Under the pieces are notes generated by a model, which saw only the letters and a list, made by a program, of their open reading frames with translations, searched no databases and was not told the DNA's origin. From Planctomycetaceae bacterium (GTDB lineage Bacteria; Planctomycetota; Planctomycetia; Pirellulales; Pirellulaceae), in assembly GCA_002702965.1 (NCBI GenBank), contig PADE01000147.1:15111-26284 (forward strand): a DNA stretch of 11,174 nt, read 5' to 3'. A program made the translations under genes and the position numbers. The first letter of the stretch is position 1; every line of letters starts with the position of its first letter. Of this stretch, positions 1 through 7,496 are shown one piece after another.

Positions 1-522
1 ATGGAATCCAGTGGATTGGGATCGCGTGGATTTCCCCGCGAGAGGTTGGTACGTGTCGAGATTCCCGACTACCAGGAAGAAACGGATTTTGGTTGGAACA
101 GTTCGTATTGGCAGGAATTGGGAGCGCCCTGGGGCGGGATGTTCAGTAGTCCAGAAGATTTTGCATTGGTTTGCCAACTGATGCTGTCCGGTGGCGTGTT
201 GGGATCGGTCCGTTTGTTATCGCCGGGATCGGTACAGATGATGACCTCGAACCGGCTCGACGACTATCCCGGTCTTTCTGAGTCGATTCGCCGTTGCCAG
301 CCTTGGGGATTGGGTTGGCGCATGAACCACCCGGGTACGCCCAGCAGTTGGGGCGACCTGTTGGACCGTTCGGTTTTTGGGCATACTGGTGCCACCGGAA
401 CCATGTGCTGGGTAGACCCTCGCCGAGACGGATTTTGTCTGATTTTTACGAGCGCGATCCGTTCCCGGGCGCCGTGGCGATTGGTCCAGGTGGCAAATAC
501 TGTGGCTGCGTCCTTTGTCTGA
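1..522 (+). CDS. Beta-lactamase-fold serine hydrolase (class C / esterase type), 3' part only
   Basis: This is the last 173 codons of a protein of the beta-lactamase/penicillin-binding-protein-like serine hydrolase family, which includes class C beta-lactamases, esterases and D-aminopeptidases. The text 'GAPWGGMFSSPEDFA' (residues 41-55) followed by 'LMLSGG' (60-65) is the helix that usually follows the active-site region. 'HTG' at 128-130, then 'TGTMCWVDP', is the family's third motif (K/H-T/S-G) on the strand lining the active site. The SxxK nucleophile motif and the YxN motif are absent because they lie upstream. The ATG at base 1 probably falls inside the gene rather than at its start: residues 1-12 resemble the stretch that precedes the plug region in full-length relatives, and full members are usually 350-450 residues. 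The substrate cannot be told. A 206-nt gap separates it from lutB; I saw no clear terminator or promoter in that gap. Confidence 0.75.
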   Translation: MESSGLGSRGFPRERLVRVEIPDYQEETDFGWNSSYWQELGAPWGGMFSSPEDFALVCQLMLSGGVLGSVRLLSPGSVQMMTSNRLDDYPGLSESIRRCQPWGLGWRMNHPGTPSSWGDLLDRSVFGHTGATGTMCWVDPRRDGFCLIFTSAIRSRAPWRLVQVANTVAASFV

Positions 523-728
523 ACTTGCGATGATCTATACGCAGAAGTGGAGCCGGCCGGATGCAAGCGTGGGTCTAGTTGCCGGACTCGCGGTGGGGCG
601 GTTTTTGTACATCGACGACAATTCACATTGACTCCCTTTTCAAGGCCGTTACCGGCGAAGGCTGCAGCGGGACGAATTCGGTGGTTTCTGCCGCTGCGAG
701 CATCCCCTGCCCCGATCAGCGAGAGATC

Positions 729-2156
729 ATGACCGCAACCGATTATGTTCGTCATGAACATCACGAGTTTATCGATGCCAGCCATCAGGCGCTGGAAAAC
801 GGGACCCTGCAGTCGATTCTTGGCAGGTTGGGAGACACGTTGGGGGCGCGGAACCGCGAAGCGTGGGAGGCCTTTGGCGACTCGGATCAGGTTCGCGCTC
901 GAGCCCGGTCGATCAAGGATGCTACGCTCGCTGAACTGGACCGGCATCTCGAAACGCTCGAACAGAGTGTCCTAGCTCGAGGCGGTCACGTTCATTGGGC
1001 CGCGGATGGCGAAGAAGCGTGCCAGGCGGTGTTGGGAATATTACAGAGCCATCAGGCTCACCGGGTGGTCAAATCCAAGTCGATGACGAGCGAGGAAATC
1101 CATCTCAACAAGGCCTTGGAAGAGGCGGGAGTTGAGGTCGTGGAAACCGATTTTGGCGAGTATATCGTTCAGGTCGCGGGCCATCGCCCATCACATATTG
1201 TAGGCCCGGCGTTGCATATGTCGTCGCAGGACGTTGCCGATGTCCTCAACGAAGTCTCTGACGAGCCCTTGACGAACGATCGAGAGGAGTTGGCCGCGTT
1301 TGCCAGACGCAAACTACGTCGTCGATTTGCGGATGCCGAGGTGGGCATCACCGGGGTCAATTTTGCCGTCGCGGAAACCGGCTCGATTGTCTTGATTTCG
1401 AATGAAGGGAATGCGCGTTTGACGACGAGTTTGCCGCGGATCCACGTTGCCATCATGGGAATCGAAAAGGTGATTCCCAACTTGGCTGATCTGCCCTATT
1501 TCCTCAAGGTGCTTGCGCGTGCTGCAACCGGACAGAAGCTGTCGATCTACACTTCTATCGTCCAAGGGGCGCGGCGCCCTGAAGAACTGGATGGACCGGA
1601 GGAGTTTCACCTCATCATTCTCGACAACGGGCGTAGTCAGATTCTCCAGAGTCCACTTCGCGAGAGTCTCTTTTGTATCCGCTGCGGTGCCTGTCTCAAC
1701 GCGTGTCCGATTTATCGCAACGTCGGTGGTCACGCGTATGGCGGTGTGTACGCGGGTCCAATCGGCGCGGTCTTGACGCCGTTGTACGACGGGCTGAGTG
1801 ATCACCATCATCTGCCACATGCCTCGAGTCTCTGTGGCGCCTGCCAGGCTGCCTGTCCGGTTAAGATCCAGATCCCGGAAATGCTGATCAAGTTGCGTGA
1901 ACAACTGCACACGGATCAAAAAATGACCGGTCGAGTAGAATCGTTTGCCTATCGTGGTTGGGCGTTCACACTGCGTCATCCGCGGCTCTACCGGACGATG
2001 ACCTGGCTCGCGTCTCGGACCCTAGGACGCTGGAAACGTCGATCCGGTTGGTTTCGGCGGCTGCCCGGAAAACTTTCGGGTTGGACCCAAAGCCGTGACT
2101 TTCCCGCGCCCGCTCCGCAGCGGTTTCGGGATTGGTGGCGGGAGGAGCGATCTTGA
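729..2156 (+). CDS. lutB: LutB, iron-sulfur/LUD-domain subunit of the L-lactate utilization complex
   Basis: LutB is a cytoplasmic subunit of the LutABC (YkgEFG) complex that oxidises L-lactate to pyruvate. The LUD domain spans about residues 65-300 and includes 'KSKSMTSEEIHLN' (115-127) and 'FAVAETGSIVLISNEGNARL' (212-231). Two ferredoxin-type cysteine clusters follow: Cys316, 319, 322 and 326-Pro, then Cys369, 372 and 376-Pro. The C-terminal tail is basic and Trp-rich (LutB C-terminal domain type). I chose the ATG at 729 because it gives 475 residues, the size of E. coli YkgF as I recall it, and because the 50 in-frame codons upstream (from 579) show no family features. The Shine-Dalgarno is weak (GAGAG just upstream). 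The stop overlaps lutC, which implies co-translation. Family identity is very secure; lactate as substrate is inferred from the family. Confidence 0.94.
   Translation: MTATDYVRHEHHEFIDASHQALENGTLQSILGRLGDTLGARNREAWEAFGDSDQVRARARSIKDATLAELDRHLETLEQSVLARGGHVHWAADGEEACQAVLGILQSHQAHRVVKSKSMTSEEIHLNKALEEAGVEVVETDFGEYIVQVAGHRPSHIVGPALHMSSQDVADVLNEVSDEPLTNDREELAAFARRKLRRRFADAEVGITGVNFAVAETGSIVLISNEGNARLTTSLPRIHVAIMGIEKVIPNLADLPYFLKVLARAATGQKLSIYTSIVQGARRPEELDGPEEFHLIILDNGRSQILQSPLRESLFCIRCGACLNACPIYRNVGGHAYGGVYAGPIGAVLTPLYDGLSDHHHLPHASSLCGACQAACPVKIQIPEMLIKLREQLHTDQKMTGRVESFAYRGWAFTLRHPRLYRTMTWLASRTLGRWKRRSGWFRRLPGKLSGWTQSRDFPAPAPQRFRDWWREERS
2141..2147 (+). promoter_or_regulatory. Strong ribosome binding site that sets the lutC start
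   Basis: GGAGGAG lies 5 nt before the TTG at 2153, inside the last codons of lutB. This near-perfect Shine-Dalgarno match decides the lutC start: the other in-frame candidates, TTG at 2132 and GTG at 2135, lie upstream of it. Confidence 0.7.
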
Positions 2157-2842
2157 ATCGGGACAAGTTTCTCGCCAACATCCGTCAAGCATCGATAGCG
2201 GGGCGCGCTTACCGCGTTCATCCCGAGCAGGTCTCCGAACAGGCGGGGTATGTCGGGACGGAAGACGATTGCTGCGCCGCAATGGTAGATGAAGTCAACA
2301 AAGTGGGGGGGGTGGGAACGCTTGTCGAGGACCTTCAAGGGGCGCTGACGAGGCTTGCCGATATCGTCTCGTCCCATGCTGTGAAATCAGCAGTCTGTTG
2401 GCAACACGACTTGCTGGATCGCCTCGGTTTGGCGAGCTTTCTGGACGCGCGAGGTGTGCGGCATTCTCAGTACAGCGCGTGGTCGTCTTGGTCGACTGAC
2501 CAATGTCGGACGACCTGGCTCGATGCTGATATCGGAATCACCAGTGCCGATTTGGCGATCGCGGAAACAGGCACGCTGCTCGTCGCGTCGGGTCCGGGAC
2601 ACGAACGGGTCGTTTCTTTGTTGCCCCCTGTCCATGTTGCCATCGTGGGCCGCAGTCAGATTGTGCCGGATCTGATCGATGCCACTTCGTGGTTGCAGGA
2701 ACTGGGCTTCGAGAACTTCCCCAGCAACGTGACTTTGATCAGTGGCCCTAGCAAGACCGGAGATATCGAACTTCAGCTGACGACTGGGGTTCACGGCCCC
2801 GGGAATTGGTATGTCATCGTGATCCAGCAGGACGAATCGTGA
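2153..2842 (+). CDS. lutC: LutC, LUD-domain subunit of the L-lactate utilization complex
   Basis: LutC (YkgG) is the small LUD-domain subunit of the LutABC lactate-oxidising complex and acts in the cytoplasm. With the TTG start at 2153 the protein has 229 residues and begins 'MNRDKFLANIRQA', the helix with which LutC proteins normally open. Family signatures are 'ADIGITSADLAIAETGTLL' (125-143), 'HVAIVGRSQIVPDL' (161-174) and 'SGPSKTGDIELQLTTGVHGP' (198-217). The LUD fold is shared with the LutB N-terminal half; compare 'GITGVNFAVAETGS' in LutB with 'GITSADLAIAETGT' here. The start codon shares the TTGA quartet with the lutB TGA stop, a 4-nt overlap typical of translational coupling. No lutA (the cysteine-rich CCG-domain subunit) lies on either side. 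The following 172 nt, before the convergent dehydrogenase gene, hold no gene and no terminator I can support. Confidence 0.94.
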   Translation: MNRDKFLANIRQASIAGRAYRVHPEQVSEQAGYVGTEDDCCAAMVDEVNKVGGVGTLVEDLQGALTRLADIVSSHAVKSAVCWQHDLLDRLGLASFLDARGVRHSQYSAWSSWSTDQCRTTWLDADIGITSADLAIAETGTLLVASGPGHERVVSLLPPVHVAIVGRSQIVPDLIDATSWLQELGFENFPSNVTLISGPSKTGDIELQLTTGVHGPGNWYVIVIQQDES

Positions 2843-3014
2843 GGTGCTACCGTGGCGCCTCCACCGACTCCTCTACTCTCGCTGGGGCCGATGGGTGCCG
2901 AGCCACATGCCTCTCGTGTTGTCGACCTGGGCGCGCCAAAGGCGACCTGATTGGTGGCGGTACGCAAACGAAGTGCTGTGAAAACAACAACCGCGGCGTC
3001 CATTCGTTAGGTGA

Positions 3015-6000
3015 CTATTTCGTCGCCCGTAGGAAGACCACCAGGTCAGCCAGTTGCTGCGCGGTTAATTGCTTGTCCAATCCGGCAGGCATGATTGAAA
3101 CCGTCCCCTGTTGACGTTGATCGATCTCTTCGACCGGCAGATGAAGGATCTTCTGCGCATCTAATTGAAGCGTGATTTCACGGCTCGTTTCGTTTCGTAC
3201 CACTCCGTTAAGAACACGTCCGTCAACGGTCACAATCGTCGTTGGCTCATAGCTGCGTACGAAACTGACACTGGGAAACAAAATCGCTTCGAGTAGGTCA
3301 CGTTCGTTTCGGATTCGTCCAATCCGCGTAAGATCGGGTCCGGCGCGGCCCCCCAGATATCCCATCTGGTGACAGGCAGCGCAGGCAGTTTTTTGATTGT
3401 GGAACACGCGTTGGCCCCGGCGGATGTCTCCGCCGGCGGTCAACTTCAGAACGGCTTCCAGCTTTTTCGTCTTTTCCTGATTTTCGGTCCGGATGCGGTC
3501 TAGTAACGGCTGGGCGCGCTCGAGCACACGATCGCCGTAACCGGCCAACTGCTGTTGGAGCTGAGCCAACGGGAGTGAACTACTGGCGGCGCACTTCTCC
3601 AACGAGTCGACCAGATGTTGTCCGACCAGAGGATCTTGCGACTTGGCGAAACGTTCCATCAATCGCGATAATTCCATGGGACCCGCGGTGGGTAAGGCGC
3701 TGCTGACTGCGAGCAACTGGTTCCGATCCAGCGGCGCACGCGTCAATACATCCACAGCGAATGATCGTAATTGGACCGGCTGTGCGGCTGACAAATGTTC
3801 GCAGAGGAAACCGAGCAGCTCGGGGGTCAATTCGTGTTGGTCACCGGGGATACCCGCCAGAGCGTTGAGGCGGATGGCTGCTGGCAGCTGCTGGGCGGTG
3901 GCAATTGCACGGAACGTTAGTACCAGATCACGATCCGGTTTATCTCCCGCGAGCGCTCGCGCCGCAGCGACCGCGTGTGTCAATCGTGCTGGGTCCTTTG
4001 AATCCAGTTGCCGATCGAGTGGCGTGCGCCAAACGGTCGGAATGCCCTTCAATCGACTGGAAGCAAACGCATCGAGTAAACCAACGCGAGTGGCCGGCGA
4101 GATGTCGCTGTTGTTCAGCGTTTCGCCCATCAGTTGCTGGATCGCCTGATTGGCCGAAAATCGTGCTAGCCGGCTGGTCAGTGCCAATCGGGCTGCCGAG
4201 TCACGCAGTGGTTTGCCAAGCGCCTCGCGAAAAAAGGGAATATACGCAGTCGCCCACTGAGGTCGGTGTTCCGCAACCCACCACGCGGATTCCCGTAGGA
4301 GTTCATCGTCGGCGCCCAATAGCGGCTTTAGCTCCTCGATGCTTAGCCCACCGTTCTTCATTTGGTCGAGTGCGATCAGCGCCGCCCGCTGGATGCGTGG
4401 ATTCGTACTGGAAAGCAGACTCCGCACGGGGGCCGGATCACCGATTTCAATCGCAGCGAAGATCAGCGAGTGATCGACGATGCGATCCGTGGATTGAGAG
4501 GCAGCTTGCACGACAGCGCTGGCAGCGGTCTTGGTTCCCAGACGTCCCAACGCCTCGGCGGCCGCTCTGCGGTTTTGCAACGAGCTCTGTTGCATTAGTT
4601 CGAGGAGCTGCGGTTCAGACGTAGAGTCACGCCATAGGCCAGCGGCGTGTGCCGCTGCTTGACGTACGTTTGTGTCCTGATCCCGGAGGGCTTCACGAAT
4701 TGCCAGACGGGCCTCCTCCCCTGAAATTTGGCAGAGACACCAGACCGCTTGAAGGCGGTGATCGGCGTCGCGTGATGACTGAAGAGTACTCCGTAGGGCT
4801 TTCACAGCAGCATCGCCGCGGCTTGCCAGTTCGTGTCGTGTGCGCTTGCGAACGACGAAACGGTCGGTGTTCAAAAGCGCCGATAATTCGGAAGCGTCGA
4901 GGGTTTGCCAGGCGATTTGGTTTCCACGTGGGTCCGGGGATGGGCGGGAGTCGGTGCGGCGAACACGATAGATGGCGCCCAGGATGTCCGGTTTTGACAA
5001 TTGTGAAGTCGGACAACACAACTTGTACCAGCCGCCCGTATCGACGACGATCAAACTGCCGTTGGCGTCTTCGAGGACATCCGTGGGGTGGAAGTCGAGA
5101 TTGTCGCTGACCAAGAAGTCTTCGACATCCGCGGTGAAGGTTCCACCGTGATCCACCAGTACGTGGCGAGCGATCTTGTGCATATTGAACAGACAGGCCA
5201 TGACGTTATTTCGATAACCTTGGCCCAATTGAGAGGATTCCAGCAGAGCCAGCCCACAGGGTGCTGCGGCACCGAGATGCGATAAAACGGGCATGATCGG
5301 GCCAGTGCGGGGGTGACCTTCCAATACACCGTGGACTTTTCCGTAGACCCCTCCATAGACGGCGTGGATCAGGCCGTCCCGCAATCCATTGCCCGGATGT
5401 TGCAGAAAAGTCGTGGAAAAAATTCGCTCTCCGCCAGGTGTGAACACAACCTCGACAGGATTGTCCATTCCGCCCGCCATGACCGATTCGATCGGCCCGC
5501 CGCTGGGATGTCGCCGAAAAATGTGAGCCGCGCGGGTGACGAGAGGGGTTGTGCCCTGTTGTTCATAACTCTGTTCGGCGAAAGCGCCCTTGCACCAGTA
5601 GATCCAGCCGTCGGGGCCAAGATAAGGGCCGTGCAGGTCATTGGCACACCCGGTGAGCGTCTTGCCGTCGAACCACACTTCGCGCCGATCGCTAATTCCG
5701 TCGTCGTCGAGGTCTGTAAATTTCCAGATTTGCGGAGGCGCGGCTACGTACAGCGAACCGTCGTACCACAGCGCACCTTCCGGGAACATCAATCCTTCCG
5801 CAAACACCGTTCCCTGTTCATACCGTCCGTCACCGTCGGAGTCCTCCAGGCGGACGATTCGATGAGGGCGTTTCTCCAATTGGATTTTGACATTCTCGTT
5901 GGAACCGCTGGAATCGGTCACATACAGTCTTCCCCGCTCGTCGAAGTCTGCTGAAATGGGGCGGTTGACCAACGGAGGTCCAGCAACGTGTTCGATCTCA

Positions 6001-6131
6001 AAGCCGTCCGGAAGAGAAAAAACGTGGCCGTTGAGACGGACTTCGCCGGCCACAGCAGACGGCGCATCGTCGATGGTGCACAACGTCAAGGCGACGACAC
6101 CGAGTGCCCAGTGAAAGCGTCCAGTGAACAT
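3015..6131 (-). CDS. Exported PVC-type dehydrogenase-like protein: beta-propeller, HEAT repeats, C-terminal cytochrome c domain
   Basis: This is an exported, probably membrane-associated protein of the Pirellula/Verrucomicrobium 'membrane-bound dehydrogenase' type. Using the ATG at 6131 (1,038 residues), a signal peptide with a hydrophobic core near residues 9-20 ends at about AVA|G (26-29). A sugar-dehydrogenase-like beta-propeller follows to about residue 395, with calcium-loop-like 'DSDGDG' (97-102) and 'DLDDDG' (140-145) and a blade motif 'HPTDVLEDANGSLIVVD' (349-365). HEAT-type alpha repeats fill roughly 430-700. The C-terminal domain carries a c-type heme site CAACH (917-921) and 'IMPAGL', with Met1014 as probable distal ligand. 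The usual proposal is oxidation of a sugar or alcohol with electrons passed to heme; the substrate is unknown. Starts at 6194 and 6146 are also in frame (1,059 or 1,043 residues). I prefer 6131 because it gives a compact signal peptide and has a weak GGAT upstream. Confidence 0.9.
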   Translation of the reverse strand: MFTGRFHWALGVVALTLCTIDDAPSAVAGEVRLNGHVFSLPDGFEIEHVAGPPLVNRPISADFDERGRLYVTDSSGSNENVKIQLEKRPHRIVRLEDSDGDGRYEQGTVFAEGLMFPEGALWYDGSLYVAAPPQIWKFTDLDDDGISDRREVWFDGKTLTGCANDLHGPYLGPDGWIYWCKGAFAEQSYEQQGTTPLVTRAAHIFRRHPSGGPIESVMAGGMDNPVEVVFTPGGERIFSTTFLQHPGNGLRDGLIHAVYGGVYGKVHGVLEGHPRTGPIMPVLSHLGAAAPCGLALLESSQLGQGYRNNVMACLFNMHKIARHVLVDHGGTFTADVEDFLVSDNLDFHPTDVLEDANGSLIVVDTGGWYKLCCPTSQLSKPDILGAIYRVRRTDSRPSPDPRGNQIAWQTLDASELSALLNTDRFVVRKRTRHELASRGDAAVKALRSTLQSSRDADHRLQAVWCLCQISGEEARLAIREALRDQDTNVRQAAAHAAGLWRDSTSEPQLLELMQQSSLQNRRAAAEALGRLGTKTAASAVVQAASQSTDRIVDHSLIFAAIEIGDPAPVRSLLSSTNPRIQRAALIALDQMKNGGLSIEELKPLLGADDELLRESAWWVAEHRPQWATAYIPFFREALGKPLRDSAARLALTSRLARFSANQAIQQLMGETLNNSDISPATRVGLLDAFASSRLKGIPTVWRTPLDRQLDSKDPARLTHAVAAARALAGDKPDRDLVLTFRAIATAQQLPAAIRLNALAGIPGDQHELTPELLGFLCEHLSAAQPVQLRSFAVDVLTRAPLDRNQLLAVSSALPTAGPMELSRLMERFAKSQDPLVGQHLVDSLEKCAASSSLPLAQLQQQLAGYGDRVLERAQPLLDRIRTENQEKTKKLEAVLKLTAGGDIRRGQRVFHNQKTACAACHQMGYLGGRAGPDLTRIGRIRNERDLLEAILFPSVSFVRSYEPTTIVTVDGRVLNGVVRNETSREITLQLDAQKILHLPVEEIDQRQQGTVSIMPAGLDKQLTAQQLADLVVFLRATK

Positions 6132-6187
6132 GGCGGATCCAGTCATGTGCGGGGTTGCTGCGGAGTTCGTGGGAACGCGGACGCAGT

Positions 6188-6228
6188 CTAACATCCCTGT
6201 AAATCAGCTGCCATCACGGTCCACCTCC
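6188..6228 (-). promoter_or_regulatory. Possible 8-codon leader ORF with strong ribosome binding site before the dehydrogenase gene
   Basis: On the minus strand GGAGGTG (6228-6222) is followed 7 nt later by an ATG (6214-6212) that opens an 8-codon ORF, MAADLQGC, ending in TAG at 6190-6188. The most upstream in-frame ATG of the dehydrogenase gene (6194-6192) sits inside the last two codons of this mini-ORF, in another frame. This could be a coupled leader that lets ribosomes restart at 6194, or chance. If real, the dehydrogenase starts at 6194 rather than 6131. I regard it as weak. Confidence 0.2.
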
Positions 6229-6332
6229 GTCAGCGCCGACGAGACGCTCGGGGTTGGACTTTGGCTCACGCCGTACCGGTCCGTTTCATGCGGGGACCAC
6301 CGCGGTCGTCGGCAAGATCGTCATCAGTGCGG

Positions 6333-7409
6333 CTAATCCGGATGCGAATAGAACGCCAACTTCTCCCGGTCTAATTCGATCCCGTGGCCCGGTCGCTGCG
6401 GCGCCCACGCGAAGCCCTGCTCGATCCTGACCGGATCGGCGGCCAGATCGTTCCAGATCAGGTCCGAGTATTCGAGGTAGAGGCATTCGGGAAGGCTTGC
6501 GGCGAGGTGGACGCCGAGTTCGAGCAGTGTGTTGCCGAGCGAGACGGGGATTCCGAATTCACCCGCCAAAGCGGCTACAAAGCGGCCTTCACAGATCGAA
6601 TTGTGGATATTGAGCACATCGACTGCGCCGGAGGTGAGTAGCTTTCGCTTTCCCGAAATGCCCAGATATTCGCCCGTGTTGATACGCGTGAAGTCGAGTT
6701 CGCTGCACAACCGCGCGTAGCCCTGATAGTCTTCGCGAGTAATAGGATCTTCAACCCAATAAATATCGTGTCCCGCGGCGCGGTAAGCATGCAAACGTTT
6801 CACCGCCTCTTTGACCGACCAGGCTTCGTTGGCGTCGATCATCAAGTCGACTTCGCATCCGACAACATCTCGTACCAACTGCAGACGCCTCAAGTCCCAT
6901 GCAATGTCGGGATGGCCGACTTTGACCTTGAAGGCCGAAAAACCGTAGCGCTGCATTCGTTCCAGCTTGGTCCGAAACAGGTTGTCATCGAGCCGGAAGT
7001 CCAGGGTGCTGCCGTAAGCGCGTACCTTGGGATTGGTTCCTCCCAGGAACTCGTAGAGAGGAAGCCCTGCTTGCTTCGCGACCAGATCCCAGAGTGCTGT
7101 TTCGACGGGGACTGTTTTGAAACCGGGGCCTACATTGCCGCCACGCGGTCTCTCAACGCGCATCGCCAGACCTAACGGTTCGGCTTGTTTCAGAGAAGGC
7201 CAGATCGTGTACTCGAACTCTTCCTGAAGACTGACCAATCGCGCCGTAGGGAGTCCCTGCTGACACTCGAATCCAATCCCGCGCAAGCCGTTATCGCAGT
7301 GTAATTCAACCACGGTGATCCAGTGGTCGGTAAAACGGACCTGTGAATCGCCGATCGGTTCTCGTAGCGGAAGGTGGACACGGTGCAAACGATAGTCGGT
7401 GATGTTCAT
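6333..7409 (-). CDS. Enolase-superfamily enzyme (mandelate racemase / muconate lactonizing type)
   Basis: A full-length 358-residue member of the enolase superfamily, whose enzymes abstract a proton next to a carboxylate and stabilise the enolate on Mg2+. Residues 1 to about 125 form the capping domain, ending 'ETALWDLVAKQAGLPLYEFLGG'. The TIM barrel follows. The KxK motif is Lys161 and Lys163 ('FKVKVG'). Metal ligands are Asp192 ('DANEAW'), Glu220 ('WVEDP') and Glu247 ('NTGEYLG'). The His of the mandelate-racemase His-Asp dyad is not at its usual place: the stretch reads 'SLGNTLLELG' (290-299), and 'NIHNS' (267-271) replaces the usual 'QPD'. Subgroup and reaction therefore stay open: racemase/epimerase, sugar-acid dehydratase and cycloisomerase are all possible. 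It appears cytoplasmic, with no signal peptide. The start at 7409 gives the standard N-terminus, although its Shine-Dalgarno is poor. It lies 87 nt after the thioredoxin/NHL gene on the same strand, and the heme dehydrogenase follows. Confidence 0.91.
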   Translation of the reverse strand: MNITDYRLHRVHLPLREPIGDSQVRFTDHWITVVELHCDNGLRGIGFECQQGLPTARLVSLQEEFEYTIWPSLKQAEPLGLAMRVERPRGGNVGPGFKTVPVETALWDLVAKQAGLPLYEFLGGTNPKVRAYGSTLDFRLDDNLFRTKLERMQRYGFSAFKVKVGHPDIAWDLRRLQLVRDVVGCEVDLMIDANEAWSVKEAVKRLHAYRAAGHDIYWVEDPITREDYQGYARLCSELDFTRINTGEYLGISGKRKLLTSGAVDVLNIHNSICEGRFVAALAGEFGIPVSLGNTLLELGVHLAASLPECLYLEYSDLIWNDLAADPVRIEQGFAWAPQRPGHGIELDREKLAFYSHPD

Positions 7410-7424
7410 GCATATTTTCTAGGG

Positions 7425-7471
7425 CGATGCTCCCCGAACCGCAGATCGGGACTCGATGACCGGGAGCATCG
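7425..7471 (-). repeat. Inverted repeat, 10-bp perfect arms, in the leader of the enolase-superfamily gene
   Basis: cgatgctccc at 7425-7434 is exactly complementary to gggagcatcg at 7462-7471, with a 27-nt loop. The arm nearer the gene lies 15-24 nt upstream of the ATG at 7409, so a hairpin here would sit in the 5' leader of the enolase-superfamily mRNA. The distal arm can instead pair with a third segment (7476-7483), so the two hairpins exclude each other. Confidence 0.5.
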
Positions 7472-7483
7472 ATGAATGCTCCC
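7462..7483 (-). terminator. Hairpin just after the thioredoxin/NHL gene; possible weak terminator or attenuator
   Basis: gggagcat (7462-7469) and atgctccc (7476-7483) form a perfect 8-bp stem with a 6-nt loop, beginning 14 nt after the stop codon of the minus-strand thioredoxin/NHL gene. No U-run follows in the direction of transcription, so it is not a canonical rho-independent terminator. It could be an mRNA-end stabiliser, an intercistronic processing site or half of a switch with the arm at 7425-7434. Confidence 0.4.
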
Positions 7484-7496
7484 ACGGCACGAATTC

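Noticed and set aside
579..728. 50-codon N-terminal extension of lutB
   Set aside because: It is open in frame but lacks LutB features; the ATG at 729 gives the standard family length.
264..947. Minus-strand open frame of 227 codons across the hydrolase/lutB junction
   Set aside because: It overlaps the hydrolase end and the lutB start in antisense, has no recognisable domain and reads as a low-complexity Arg/Pro-rich shadow of GC-rich coding DNA.
1314..1979. Minus-strand open frame of 221 codons inside lutB
   Set aside because: It is antisense to the conserved LUD and iron-sulfur parts of lutB and carries no domain signature of its own.
2843..3014. Convergent gap after lutC examined for a bidirectional terminator
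   Set aside because: Only short stems were found (for example gtgg/ccac with a 5-nt loop near 2852-2864) and no U-run, too weak to call.
3905..4624. Plus-strand open frame of 239 codons opposite the HEAT-repeat region
   Set aside because: It is antisense to a clearly real gene; the composition is Arg/Pro/Ser-rich with no motif or plausible ribosome site.
5313..5954. Plus-strand open frame of 213 codons opposite the beta-propeller region
   Set aside because: It is antisense to conserved propeller sequence and has no family features.
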